A stretch of DNA of 64,000 bases from Sva-07 sp038321235 (GTDB lineage Bacteria; Actinomycetota; Acidimicrobiia; Acidimicrobiales; Ilumatobacteraceae). The notes beneath the pieces are model-generated. The model made no database searches. It saw only the letters and a list, made by a program, of their open reading frames with translations, and was not told the origin of the DNA. A program made the translations under genes and the position numbers. Numbering within the stretch: position 1 is the stretch's first letter; every line of letters begins with the position of its first letter. The DNA is taken from assembly GCA_038321235.1 (NCBI GenBank), contig JBBQEU010000002.1:1-64000 (forward strand), written 5' to 3'. Shown here piece after piece: positions 42,375-51,197 of the stretch.

Positions 42375-43505
42375 GTGAACAAGTCCACACGTCGGGCTCT
42401 GTGCATCGTCGGAGCGCTTACGCTCGTGACGGCTGCATGTGGCAGTGACGATTCAAGTAGCAGCGACACCAGCGCAAGCGGCACCACCGCCAGCGGTGAG
42501 GCCCCGGCCGGTACCGACGGGGGAACCGCAGCCGGTGGCAAGGTCGGATTCATCCTTCCGGACTCGGCCTCGTCGGTCCGCTGGGAATCCTTCGACCGGC
42601 CGCTCATCACCGCAGCCTGCGAAGAGGCCGGCATCGAATGTGACATCCAGAACGCCGAAGGCGACAAGAACAACATGGCGACCATCGCCGATCAGATGAT
42701 CGCTGATGGCGTTGGCGTGCTGGCGATCGTCAACCTCGACTCCGAGTCGGGCGCCGCGATCCAGGAAAAAGCCGCTGCAGCTGGTGTCAAGAACATCGAC
42801 TACGACCGGCTCACGCTCGGCGGTTCTGCTGACGTCTACGTGTCGTTCGACAACGTTGCGGTTGGCACGGCCCAGGGCGAAGGCATCATCGAGTGCCTCG
42901 GTGGCGCCGGCGCCGTCGAAGGCAAGAAGATCATCCAGCTCCACGGCTCGCCGACGGACAACAACGCCACGCTGTTCAAGCAGGGCTACCAGACGGCGAT
43001 CGAAGGCAGCGGTCTCGAGACGGTCGGCGAGGAAGCCGTCCCCGACTGGGACAATGCCGAAGGTGGCGTCATCTTCGAGCAGCTGCTGACCGCTGCAGGC
43101 GGTGAGGTCGACGGCGTGCTCGTCGCCAACGACGGTCTGTCGCTGGCTGCACAGCAGGTCCTCGCCGATGCGGGCCTGACGGTGCCGGCCACCGGTCAGG
43201 ATGCCTCGCTGGAAGGCCTCCGCGCCATCCTGCAGGGCACGCAGTGCATGACGGTGTACAAGCCGGTCGTCGAAGAGGCCAACGGTGCAGTCGCTGCCGC
43301 CGTCGCCCTCCTCAACGGCGATGACCTCACCACGATTGCCAACGCCACCATCGACAACGAGAATGGCGAGATCCCGTACGTTCAGGCTGAGATCCAGCCG
43401 ATCTACATCGATGACGTCAAGATTCCGGCCGCCGACGGCTTCGTCGACGTCGCCGAACTCTGCGAAGGCATCGAGGACCTCTGCACCGAGAACGGCGTCG
43501 AGTGA
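42375..43505 (+). CDS. xylF: D-xylose ABC transporter substrate-binding lipoprotein
   Basis: A 376-residue type I periplasmic-binding protein. The N-terminus is a lipoprotein signal (LTLVTAAC, Cys near 22) followed by a Ser/Thr/Gly linker. The mature domain begins KVGFILPDSASSVRWESF and holds NIDYDRLTLGGSADVYVSFD, a stretch close to characterised XylF proteins. It delivers D-xylose to the permease. GTG 42375 has a GAGGGGG ribosome site upstream. A strong hairpin follows the gene before xylG. Confidence 0.9.
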   Translation: MNKSTRRALCIVGALTLVTAACGSDDSSSSDTSASGTTASGEAPAGTDGGTAAGGKVGFILPDSASSVRWESFDRPLITAACEEAGIECDIQNAEGDKNNMATIADQMIADGVGVLAIVNLDSESGAAIQEKAAAAGVKNIDYDRLTLGGSADVYVSFDNVAVGTAQGEGIIECLGGAGAVEGKKIIQLHGSPTDNNATLFKQGYQTAIEGSGLETVGEEAVPDWDNAEGGVIFEQLLTAAGGEVDGVLVANDGLSLAAQQVLADAGLTVPATGQDASLEGLRAILQGTQCMTVYKPVVEEANGAVAAAVALLNGDDLTTIANATIDNENGEIPYVQAEIQPIYIDDVKIPAADGFVDVAELCEGIEDLCTENGVE

Positions 43506-43543
43506 CCTGAAAATGCGGCGCCCTCGAGGCGTTGCATGGCAGT

Positions 43544-43578
43544 CTGGTGCCGACTCGGATCGTCCGAGTCGGCACCAG
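43544..43578 (+). terminator. Strong hairpin between xylF and xylG
   Basis: A perfect 16-bp stem (CTGGTGCCGACTCGGA / TCCGAGTCGGCACCAG) with a 3-base loop, in the 125-base gap. It can end part of the transcripts or protect the xylF 3' end, which would give more binding protein than ATPase and permease. Confidence 0.75.
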
Positions 43579-43630
43579 TTCTGTGTCGGAGAAGGTTGAC
43601 AGGGTGGGAATGAGTCCAGGGGAGGGCGAA

Positions 43631-44452
43631 ATGGGGGAGGCGATGCCTGAAACAGCGTCGTCGGTCGCGTCGGCGGCCACGGCCGTCGAGCCGTTGCTGG
43701 CGGCGACCGGGATCAACAAGAGCTTCGGCCCGGTGCATGTGCTGCACGATGTCGATTTCAAGGTGTTCCCCGGGACGGTCACCGCGCTGATCGGCGACAA
43801 CGGCGCGGGCAAGTCAACCCTGATCAAGTGCATTGCCGGGATCTACGGGATGGACACGGGGTCGATGCGCTTCGATGGCGATGACGTCCACATCGCAAGC
43901 CCTCGGGACGCCGCAGAGCTCGGGATCAAGGTCGTGTATCAAGACCTCGCGTTGTGCGACAACCTCGACATCGTCCAGAACATGTTTCTCGGGCGTGAGA
44001 TCGTTCGGCGAGGAACGCTCGACGAGCATGCGATGGAGATGGCAGCACGCGAGACGCTCGCCTCGCTCTCCGTGCGAACCGTCAAGAGTGTTCGCCAACC
44101 GGTGTCGTCGCTGTCGGGTGGCCAACGCCAGACGGTCGCGATCGCCAAGGCCGTCCTCGGCAAGTCGAAGCTGGTGGTGCTCGACGAGCCGACTGCGGCG
44201 CTCGGCGTCGCCCAGACCGAGCAGGTGCTCGAACTCGTTCGTCGGCTCGCCGCGAGCGGAGTCGGTGTCGTGCTGATCTCCCACAACATGAACGACGTGC
44301 TGGAGGTAGCCGACCGAGTGTGTGCGATGTATCTCGGCCGGATCGCCGCCGACATTCCCACCGGCACAGGCGTCCGGCGCGAGACGCTGGTCGAGCTGAT
44401 CACATCCGGGAGCTCCGGTTCACACGGCCTCGTCGACGGACTCGTCGGATGA
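43631..44452 (+). CDS. xylG: Sugar ABC transporter ATP-binding protein (single-domain XylG)
   Basis: About 273 residues with one ABC domain: Walker A GDNGAGKSTL near residue 52, Q-loop VVYQDLAL, signature LSGGQRQ, Walker B VVLDEP and the H-loop ISHN. E. coli XylG has two fused ABC domains; here the second is missing, so the pump probably uses a homodimer, as in FrcA-type systems. ATG 43631 is chosen for the GGAGGG site 7 bases upstream; ATG 43610 and 43643 are alternatives. Confidence 0.88.
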   Translation: MGEAMPETASSVASAATAVEPLLAATGINKSFGPVHVLHDVDFKVFPGTVTALIGDNGAGKSTLIKCIAGIYGMDTGSMRFDGDDVHIASPRDAAELGIKVVYQDLALCDNLDIVQNMFLGREIVRRGTLDEHAMEMAARETLASLSVRTVKSVRQPVSSLSGGQRQTVAIAKAVLGKSKLVVLDEPTAALGVAQTEQVLELVRRLAASGVGVVLISHNMNDVLEVADRVCAMYLGRIAADIPTGTGVRRETLVELITSGSSGSHGLVDGLVG

Positions 44453-45753
44453 CCACCACCGAGAACACTCCCGACGCCGGGCAACAGCCGGCGGGTGTCA
44501 GCCAGGCGCTCAGCGACTTCTCGCTCGACGAACAGCAGAACAGCCTGTCCGATGTCTTTCGTGCCAGCATCACTCGCCTGAAGTCTGGCGACCTGGGCTC
44601 GGTTCCGGCAGTTCTCGCGATCGTTGCGCTCGTCGCGATCTTCGGGTTCTCTCGGCCGGACAGCTTCCTGTCACTGCTCAACTTCGCCAACTTCCTCGAT
44701 CAGGCGTCGTCGGTCATCGTGATTGCGATGGCGGTCACATTCGTGCTGCTGCTGGGCGACATCGACCTCTCCGCGGGCTTCACCGCCGGGGTGTCCGCCG
44801 CTGTTCTCGCCACGAGGCTCCAAGATGGTTGGCCGCTGGCAACGTCGCTGTTGGCGGCGTTCGGAGTCGCGATCGTACTCGGGTTGTTCACGGGCTTCAT
44901 GGTGGCAAAGGTCGGCATCCCGTCGTTCGTGGTGACGTTGGCGAACGTGCTGCTGTTCCAAGGGATCCTGCTGCTCATCGTCCGCGACGGCGGCAGTGTG
45001 CGCATCAACAACGACTTCATCAACAACGTGGTGGGCGGCACGCTGAGCCCTGCGCAGTCGTGGATCGTCGCCGTGGGCGGCCTCGGCCTGTATGGCCTGT
45101 CCCAGTTCCGTCGTCAGCGACTTTCGTACGGTTCGGTGCCCATGTCGCTGGTGGTGATTCGCCTCGCGATCGGGGCGGTTCTCGTCGGGGTCGTGACCTC
45201 CTTGCTCAACCAGAACCGGGCCTTCGCGTCCGCGCCTGAGCCCATCACCGGCATGCCGATCGTGATTCCGGCAATCGCGATCTTGGTCGTGGTGTTGAGC
45301 TTCGTGCTCGATCGGCTGCGATACGGGCGGTTCCTCTACGCAGTGGGTGGCAACCGCGAGGCGGCTCGCCGTGCCGGCATCAACGTCCAGTGGGTCGAGT
45401 GGTCGGCGTTCGTGTGCACCGCCATCGTCGCCGCGATTGGCGGCATCTTCTTGGCGTCGCGCGTCAACTCGGTCGACTCGAACACCGGCGCAAACGACAC
45501 GCTGTTGCTCGCAGTCGGTGCTGCGGTGATCGGCGGAACGTCGTTGTTCGGTGGTCGAGGTCGGATGATCAACGCCGTGCTCGGCGGACTCGTACTCGCG
45601 CTGATCCCCAACGGATTGGGCCTGATCGGCAAGACGGCGATTTTCGGCTGGGAAGTCGACTTCAGCAGCTCGGGCGTCAAGTTCATCTGCTCGGGTCTCG
45701 CACTGCTCGTGGCGTCATCGGTCGACGCCCTGAGCCGCAAACGCACCGCCTAG
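44449..45753 (+). CDS. xylH: Sugar ABC transporter permease (XylH-type)
   Basis: A 434-residue membrane protein of the ribose/xylose permease family with about ten hydrophobic helices after a 60-residue polar N-terminus. Family marks are GDIDLSAGFTAGVSA near residue 105, IPSFVVTLANVLLFQG, and the ATPase-contact loop GGNREAARRAGI near residue 300. It forms the xylose channel with XylG and XylF. ATG 44449 overlaps the xylG stop. Confidence 0.9.
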   Translation: MTTTENTPDAGQQPAGVSQALSDFSLDEQQNSLSDVFRASITRLKSGDLGSVPAVLAIVALVAIFGFSRPDSFLSLLNFANFLDQASSVIVIAMAVTFVLLLGDIDLSAGFTAGVSAAVLATRLQDGWPLATSLLAAFGVAIVLGLFTGFMVAKVGIPSFVVTLANVLLFQGILLLIVRDGGSVRINNDFINNVVGGTLSPAQSWIVAVGGLGLYGLSQFRRQRLSYGSVPMSLVVIRLAIGAVLVGVVTSLLNQNRAFASAPEPITGMPIVIPAIAILVVVLSFVLDRLRYGRFLYAVGGNREAARRAGINVQWVEWSAFVCTAIVAAIGGIFLASRVNSVDSNTGANDTLLLAVGAAVIGGTSLFGGRGRMINAVLGGLVLALIPNGLGLIGKTAIFGWEVDFSSSGVKFICSGLALLVASSVDALSRKRTA

Positions 45754-45834
45754 CTCTTGCCGATCAGCCACGTCGTTCACGACGTCTTCGACCTCGCCGC
45801 CCTCCCTTGGGGAACTCTGTGACACCCCCTCATC

Positions 45835-46044
45835 ATGATGGGAGGCATGAACACCTCAGCCCGCACCGCCGCCTGCTCCACGACACTCGACGCCCGTGAC
45901 ACGGCGTCCATCGAACAGCTCACGCTGCTCCCCACGACATCGACACCTGCCCGTTTCCTCCTCAGCAAGGACACCCGCGAACGGGGCCTCCGTCACGTCG
46001 CCGAGATCCGTGAGATGCTCGCCCGCAACGATCGAGCCGCGTGA
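45835..46044 (+). CDS. Small hypothetical protein
   Basis: A 69-residue protein, or 65 if ATG 45847 is the start. The C-terminal half (RFLLSKDTRERGLRHVAEIREMLARN) is a basic helical segment of a kind I have seen in small actinobacterial proteins; the function is unknown. No good ribosome spacing distinguishes the two starts. It lies between xylH and a convergent oxidoreductase gene. Confidence 0.55.
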   Translation: MMGGMNTSARTAACSTTLDARDTASIEQLTLLPTTSTPARFLLSKDTRERGLRHVAEIREMLARNDRAA

Positions 46045-46062
46045 GTCGATTACCTGTTTCGC

Positions 46063-47046
46063 TCAACCCGCCGAGGGTGACAGGTCGGTCACGGCCTGCC
46101 AGTAGTCGAGTTCGGGGTCGAGCGGGAGGATCGCCAGCGAACTGGTGGTCACGCCGTTGTCGAAGTAGGCCTGGATCTTGGCTCGGCACTCGGCGGGCGA
46201 GCCGTGCACGACGAGGTCATCGACCACTTGGTCGGGAATTGCAGCGAGCGCCGCCTTGCGGTCGCCGGCCTTCCAGGAGTCCCACATACCCTGCAACTGA
46301 TCGCCACGCCCGAGCCATTCGTGGAACGCGGCGTACACCGGCACGTTGAGATACGCAGCGATGGCGAACTTCGCTGCGGCCCTCACGACTTCGGCGTTCT
46401 CGCTGGGGCAGCAGAAGATCCGAGCCACGATCTCTCGCTCCTCACCGCCTGCGGCGTCGAGGACGACGGGCGCCACCGTGGCCACGTCCTCGGGCGACAG
46501 CCAGTTGATGATCGCACCGTCGGCCTCACGACCGGCGAGGCGCAGCATCCCTTCGCGCAGCGCAGCGACGAGGATCGGCGGGGTCTGTTCGGGGCGCACA
46601 CCGAGCTTGAAGCCGTTGACCTCGAACGTGTCGTAGGTGTGCTTGATCTTCTCGCCGCTCAGGGCATCCTTCAGGAACCGCACGACGTCGCGCACCTTCT
46701 TGTACGGCTCTTCGAACGGCACGCCGTTCCACCGTTCGACGATCACGTTGCTCGACGAGCCGATCCCGATCGCGAAGCGTCCGGGGGCGGCGTCGGCCAT
46801 CGACGCGACGCTCTGCGCCATGTACGCGGGGGCGCGGGTGTAGGCCGGAACGATCGCCGTACCCAGCCGGAGCCGAGGCTCCCAGGCAGCTGCCAGAGCG
46901 AGCGGGGTGAACGCATCTGCGCCATCGGACTCGGCCGACCAGATGTCGGTGTAGCCCATGTCGGCGAGGGCGCCGAGCTTGTCTCGGTGGCTGTGGAGCG
47001 GGCCGGGAAGTGGAACGGTCATGCCGGGACGGATCGGGAGCACCAT
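46063..47046 (-). CDS. LLM-class (F420-dependent type) oxidoreductase
   Basis: A 327-residue luciferase-like TIM-barrel flavin/F420 enzyme. Typical segments are ALADMGYTDIWSAES near residue 30, AAWEPRLRLGTAIVPAY, APGRFAIGIGSSS and GVRPEQTPPILVAAL. Close relatives in mycobacteria and Acidimicrobiia use coenzyme F420; substrates are mostly unknown. The frame extends to 47118, but ATG 47046 fits the family start and has a TAGTGT box 7 nt upstream. Confidence 0.87.
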   Translation of the reverse strand: MVLPIRPGMTVPLPGPLHSHRDKLGALADMGYTDIWSAESDGADAFTPLALAAAWEPRLRLGTAIVPAYTRAPAYMAQSVASMADAAPGRFAIGIGSSSNVIVERWNGVPFEEPYKKVRDVVRFLKDALSGEKIKHTYDTFEVNGFKLGVRPEQTPPILVAALREGMLRLAGREADGAIINWLSPEDVATVAPVVLDAAGGEEREIVARIFCCPSENAEVVRAAAKFAIAAYLNVPVYAAFHEWLGRGDQLQGMWDSWKAGDRKAALAAIPDQVVDDLVVHGSPAECRAKIQAYFDNGVTTSSLAILPLDPELDYWQAVTDLSPSAG

Positions 47047-47053
47047 GGCGCCG

Positions 47054-47059
47054 ACACTA
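47054..47059 (-). promoter_or_regulatory. -10 hexamer (TAGTGT) for the LLM oxidoreductase gene
   Basis: Minus-strand TAGTGT with a 7-nt gap to ATG 47046. Confidence 0.55.
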
Positions 47060-47152
47060 CGCAGTCGACACCGGGTGCGACGATCCGCCCGTTTCGCCAT
47101 CCGTGTGAGCGACAACACGCTCCGACGACATGGTCGCTCGCGCGGACCTCGG

Positions 47153-47959
47153 TCAGCGCTTCCAGTAACGCACGATCACCGATTGGCTCGCGGTGGCGAG
47201 CAGTGTGCCGTCCTCGGCGAACATGTGCACGAGCCCGTGACCGAAGCCGCGCTCGACGGCGTGCACCCGGATGTCCATCAGCACCCACTCGGTCGGCACG
47301 ATCCGGCACACGCGCAGCGTGTTGTCGAGGCTGTTGCCGCCGGCTCGGGCACCGAGCGCTTGACCGATTCCCATCGGAACGAAGTCGCCCAGGATCGCGA
47401 GCGTCGTGGCATCCACTCCGGTGATCACGTCGGGCAGGCGCGCCCACAGCATCGTCTGGCCGTCACCCTGCACGCTGCCGTCGAGTTCCTCGTACGGACG
47501 AGCCTTGACCATCCGTTCCTCAAGCCGATCGTTGATCGTGCCGGCCATCTCGGAGAAGTTCGGCCGCTCAGGGCAGTCCACGGGCGCGGGCACGTCGGCA
47601 GGCATCACCTCCCACTGGCCTGACGCCTCCATCGGACGATCGCCGAGCGCCGCGTTGACCGTCAGGATCTCGCGGTCGGCGACGTGGCAGACGGCTCGGG
47701 CCTGCGTGATCTGGTGGCCGTCGACGGCGATCGTGACATCGATGTCGACGACCTCACCCGGCTTCGCGTACGACAGGTACTGCGCAGTTGCCCACACGCA
47801 CCCGCGCCCCGACGTACCCTCCATCGCCGAGATCGCCGCACCGAGACCTGACCCTCCGAACAGGAAGTTGCCGGTCGTCGAGATGCCCTCGGTGACGGGC
47901 AATTTCCAGCGGAACGGGTTGTGAGTGGGTTCAAGTCCGAGAAAAGTCCGCGAGTCCAT
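47153..47959 (-). CDS. Acyl-CoA thioesterase (double hotdog type)
   Basis: A 268-residue protein with two hotdog halves, similar to TesB-like acyl-CoA thioesterases. Visible are FGGSGLGAAISAME (substrate tunnel), AQYLSYAKPGEVVDIDV and, in the second half, DNTLRVCRIVPTEWVLMD and VERGFGHGLVHMF. Some catalytic residues of E. coli TesB cannot be identified with certainty. It would release CoA from fatty acyl-CoAs. The frame extends to 48091 but overlaps the amidase gene; ATG 47959 is preferred. Confidence 0.8.
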   Translation of the reverse strand: MDSRTFLGLEPTHNPFRWKLPVTEGISTTGNFLFGGSGLGAAISAMEGTSGRGCVWATAQYLSYAKPGEVVDIDVTIAVDGHQITQARAVCHVADREILTVNAALGDRPMEASGQWEVMPADVPAPVDCPERPNFSEMAGTINDRLEERMVKARPYEELDGSVQGDGQTMLWARLPDVITGVDATTLAILGDFVPMGIGQALGARAGGNSLDNTLRVCRIVPTEWVLMDIRVHAVERGFGHGLVHMFAEDGTLLATASQSVIVRYWKR

Positions 47960-47968
47960 GCGACGCCG

Positions 47969-47974
47969 ATCGTA
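47969..47974 (-). promoter_or_regulatory. -10 hexamer (TACGAT) for the thioesterase gene
   Basis: Minus-strand TACGAT ends 9 nt before ATG 47959. It lies only 9 bases from the opposing -10 of the amidase gene. Confidence 0.5.
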
Positions 47975-47983
47975 GGCGGGCCG

Positions 47984-47989
47984 TACAGT
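47984..47989 (+). promoter_or_regulatory. -10 hexamer (TACAGT) for the amidase gene
   Basis: TACAGT ends 8 nt before ATG 47998. Confidence 0.55.
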
Positions 47990-47997
47990 GCCGCCCC

Positions 47998-49401
47998 ATG
48001 AGTTCTGACACCTGGCAGGGAGATGCAGTCGGTCTGGTCCAAGCGTTCCGGGAGGGTGAGCGATCACCGAGCGAGGAACTCGAGGCGACATTCGCCGCCG
48101 TCGACGCCAGCGAGTTGAACGCCGTGTGCTTCGAAGACCGCGACGCTGCTCGGGCAGCGGCCGCGGCCGCTGACGTGCGTCTTCCGTTCGGTGGCGTACC
48201 GGTCGGCGTCAAGGAACTGACACCGGTGCAGGGGTGGCCTGACACCGAGGCGTCGGTTCCGCTGCGCGACGGCATTGCGTCACACACGGCCACGATGGTG
48301 CAACGTCTCGTCGAACGAGGTGGGGCCGTGCTCGCCGGGCAGACCACCGCCAGCGAGTTCGGGGGAGTCAATCTGACACGTACCAAGCTGCACGGCGCCA
48401 CCCACAACCCGTGGCAGCACGGCAAGACGCCGGGTGGTTCGTCCGGCGGGTCGGCGTCAGCGGTCGCCGGATCCATCTACCCGATCGCCACCGGCGGCGA
48501 CGGTGGCGGATCGATCCGGATCCCCGCCGGGTTCACGGGGTTGGTCGGGTTGAAGGGCACGTTCGGACGCATCCCTCGCGGGCCGCACGCCGAGTACGGC
48601 AACCTCACCGTGTCGACCGGCTGCATGGCCCGCTCGGTTCGTGACACCGCCCGCTGGTTCGACGTCACCAACGGCCACGACCCACGTGACCCGCTGAGCC
48701 TGCCGCGAGTCGAGGGCTGGGAAGCCGACCTCGGCTCGCACCCCGACGCGCTCCGAGGTGCCCGTGTGGCCGTGGTCGCCGACTGGGGCGGCGCTGTCGT
48801 GTCGCCGATCATGTGGGAGTTGCTCGAGGAGGCCGCGGCCGCGCTGATCTCGGACTGCGGGCTTCGACGGGTCGACGACCTCGACACCAACGTGCCGCGG
48901 ATGGGTGGCGCCTGGTCGATCTCCGGGATGATCTCGATCGCTTCGCAGCTCGGCGACAAGTGGCCCGACTGCGCCGACGACCTCACCCCGGAGATGCGCT
49001 ACGGCCTCGAGGCGACGGCCGGCAAGTACGACGCCACCGCCCGCGCCCGCATCGAGCGACGCCGCACCGAGGTCAACGAAGCAATGGCACGGATCTTCGA
49101 TCCGTCCGACGGCGTCGACTTCGTGCTCACCGCCACCAACCCCGACATCGCGTTCGACGCCGAGGGCCCGATCGCGTCGGTGTTCGGTGGCATCGAAGCA
49201 GGTGCGGCCAACAACGGGCGCCTGACGTTCCCGGCCAACCTCCACGGGAACCCGGCAATCTCCGTGCCCGCCGGGTTTCTCGACGGACTCCCCATCGGCC
49301 TACAGATCGTCGGCCGCCACTTCGCCGAGCCGCTGCTGCTCGACCTCGCCCTCACCATGGAACGCAGCCGCCCCTGGCCCCTCACGTCTCAGCACGAGTG
49401 A
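47998..49401 (+). CDS. Amidase-signature family amidase
   Basis: A 467-residue amidase-signature enzyme. The Ser-cisSer-Lys triad is visible: Lys in VGVKELTP near residue 71, and the serines in GKTPGGSSGGSASA and GGDGGGSIRIPAG near residues 145 and 165. The family hydrolyses amides to acid and ammonia, from small nitrile-derived amides to fatty acid amides; GatA is also related, but no gatB/gatC is nearby and this is probably catabolic. Two copies of palindromic element B follow the stop codon. Confidence 0.9.
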   Translation: MSSDTWQGDAVGLVQAFREGERSPSEELEATFAAVDASELNAVCFEDRDAARAAAAAADVRLPFGGVPVGVKELTPVQGWPDTEASVPLRDGIASHTATMVQRLVERGGAVLAGQTTASEFGGVNLTRTKLHGATHNPWQHGKTPGGSSGGSASAVAGSIYPIATGGDGGGSIRIPAGFTGLVGLKGTFGRIPRGPHAEYGNLTVSTGCMARSVRDTARWFDVTNGHDPRDPLSLPRVEGWEADLGSHPDALRGARVAVVADWGGAVVSPIMWELLEEAAAALISDCGLRRVDDLDTNVPRMGGAWSISGMISIASQLGDKWPDCADDLTPEMRYGLEATAGKYDATARARIERRRTEVNEAMARIFDPSDGVDFVLTATNPDIAFDAEGPIASVFGGIEAGAANNGRLTFPANLHGNPAISVPAGFLDGLPIGLQIVGRHFAEPLLLDLALTMERSRPWPLTSQHE

Positions 49402-49438
49402 TGAGTTTCCGCGCGACCTGTCCGCGCGAAGACTCATC
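49400..49438. repeat. Palindromic element B, copy 1
   Basis: GATGAGTTTCCGCGCG and CGCGCGAAGACTCATC flank ACCTGTC. Two positions in the arms no longer match. The element covers the last two bases of the amidase stop codon. Confidence 0.85.
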
Positions 49439-49461
49439 GCTTCTGAATCGATCCGACGAGT

Positions 49462-49500
49462 GATGAGTTTCCGCGCGACCTGTCCGCGCGAAGACTCATC
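49462..49500. repeat. Palindromic element B, copy 2
   Basis: Identical in sequence to copy 1 and exactly 62 bases downstream, so the pair looks like a tandem duplication of element plus flank. Confidence 0.85.
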
Positions 49501-49546
49501 GCTTCTTCGGGGTCTGTCCGGGTACGAGAGGACCACACGTCGCGCA

Positions 49547-49552
49547 TAGGTT
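49547..49552 (+). promoter_or_regulatory. -10 hexamer (TAGGTT) for the acyl-CoA synthetase gene
   Basis: TAGGTT ends 7 nt before ATG 49560. Confidence 0.5.
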
Positions 49553-49559
49553 CCGGGTC

Positions 49560-51107
49560 ATGAAGGTGGCACTGACCGTCAATGACTTCCTGCGTCGAGC
49601 CGAGCTCGTGTACCCCGATCGGGCGGCGATCGTGGACGAACCCGATCAGCCAGCGGAGTCGTGGGGCTTGATCACGTACCGCGAGATGGCCGAGCGGGCG
49701 CGGGCAATGGCTGCGGGGCTCGACGAGCTCGGCATCGGCGTCGGCGAACGGGTGGCGATGGTCAGCCACAACTCCGCACGGCTGCTCACCGCGCTGTTCG
49801 GCGTGTCCGGATCGGGCCGGGTGCTCGTGCCGATCAACTTCCGCCTCGTCGCCGAGGAGGTCAAGTACATCGTCGCCCATTCCGGAGCCCGGCTGTTGCT
49901 CGTCGACCCAGAGTTGGCCGACGCCATGGCCGACGTCGAATGCGAGCGCAAGCTGATCATCGGCACCGACAGCGACACCGTGCTGATGAAGTTCGGGGTC
50001 GAGCCCGCAGCGTGGGAGGCCGACGAGGACGCCACCGCCACGATCAACTACACCTCGGGCACCACTGCTCGCCCCAAAGGTGTGCAGCTCACCCACCGCA
50101 ACCTGTGGCTCAACGCCAGCATCTTCGGCTGGCACATGGGCGTCAACGACCGCGACGTGTACCTCCACACGCTCCCCCAGTTCCACTGCAACGGCTGGGG
50201 CATGTTGTACGCCGTCACGGGGATGGGCGCCGAGCACATCATGATCCGCAAGATCGACGGCGCCGAGATCCTGCGCCGCGTCGACGAGCACGGCGTGACC
50301 CTGATGTGCGGTGCGCCCGCCGTGCTCAACATGGTCCTCGACGCCGCCGCCACGTGGGAGGCCGACACCGGCCGCCCGATCCCCGGGCGTGACCGGGTGC
50401 GGATCGTCGTGGCTGGCGCTCCCCCGCCGACCCGCACGATCGAGCGGACCATGACCGAACTCGGGTGGGAGTTCGTCCAGATCTACGGTCTCACCGAGAC
50501 CACGCCCGTGATCACGATGAACCGGAGTCGGGCCGAGTACGACGACCTCTCCCCCGCAGAACAGGCCGCGAAGCTCAACCGGGCCGGCGCTCCCGTGGTC
50601 GGGTGCACGATGGCGATCGACACGCAGGGCGAGATCCTCGCTCGCGGCAACATGGTGATGGGCGGCTACTGGGACCAGCCCGACCAGACCGCCGCAGCGA
50701 TCCACGACGGCTTCTTCCACACCGGCGACGGTGGCATCATCGACGACGATCACTACGTCGTGATCTCCGACCGCAAGAAGGACGTGATCATCACCGGCGC
50801 CGAGAACGTGTCGTCGATCGAGGTCGAAGACGTGCTGTTCCAGCACCCTGACGTCACCGAGGTCGCCGTCATCGGGATCCCCGACGAGAAATGGGGCGAA
50901 CTGGTCACCGCACTGGTGGTGATCACGCCGGGGAGTTCACTCACCGAGGCCGAGCTGATCGCGTTCGCGAAGACCAAGCTCGCCGGCTACAAGTGCCCGA
51001 AGAAGATCGAGTTCCGCGACGAACTGGCCCGCACCGCCACCGGCAAGCTCCAGAAGTTCAAACTGCGCGAGCCCTTCTGGGTCGACCAGTCCCGCCAGAT
51101 CAACTGA
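49560..51107 (+). CDS. AMP-dependent acyl-CoA synthetase
   Basis: A 515-residue ANL-superfamily ligase. The P-loop-like AMP motif INYTSGTTARPKGV is near residue 163, followed by YGLTETTPV near residue 310, the GDGG/DRKKDVIITGAENV hinge region near residue 390, and the C-terminal Lys in TATGKLQKF. It activates a carboxylic acid to acyl-AMP and then acyl-CoA. Length and motifs fit medium- or long-chain fatty acid ligases, but substrate is unknown. Confidence 0.92.
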   Translation: MKVALTVNDFLRRAELVYPDRAAIVDEPDQPAESWGLITYREMAERARAMAAGLDELGIGVGERVAMVSHNSARLLTALFGVSGSGRVLVPINFRLVAEEVKYIVAHSGARLLLVDPELADAMADVECERKLIIGTDSDTVLMKFGVEPAAWEADEDATATINYTSGTTARPKGVQLTHRNLWLNASIFGWHMGVNDRDVYLHTLPQFHCNGWGMLYAVTGMGAEHIMIRKIDGAEILRRVDEHGVTLMCGAPAVLNMVLDAAATWEADTGRPIPGRDRVRIVVAGAPPPTRTIERTMTELGWEFVQIYGLTETTPVITMNRSRAEYDDLSPAEQAAKLNRAGAPVVGCTMAIDTQGEILARGNMVMGGYWDQPDQTAAAIHDGFFHTGDGGIIDDDHYVVISDRKKDVIITGAENVSSIEVEDVLFQHPDVTEVAVIGIPDEKWGELVTALVVITPGSSLTEAELIAFAKTKLAGYKCPKKIEFRDELARTATGKLQKFKLREPFWVDQSRQIN

Positions 51108-51128
51108 CGACAGCCGCGCTCGGCTCAC

Positions 51129-51169
51129 CGGTGAGAGTTGTGTGCAACTGTCCCGCTCACCTCTCACCG
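51129..51169. terminator. Weak hairpin between convergent genes
   Basis: CGGTGAGAG and CTCTCACCG pair over a 23-base loop in the 90-base gap between the convergent synthetase and PLP-lyase genes. It may serve both. Confidence 0.45.
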
Positions 51170-51197
51170 CAACCGGGTGTCGCTGCGGATGCGGGCG

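Noticed and set aside
45769..45784. Short palindrome ACGTCGT-TC-ACGACGT after xylH as terminator
   Set aside because: The arms are only 7 bases and such matches are common at this base composition; not strong enough to call.
49400..49500. Two identical palindromes 62 bases apart taken as a short CRISPR array
   Set aside because: Only two units, the intervening sequence is part of the duplicated flank, and a third copy lies alone at 59316. No cas gene is present.
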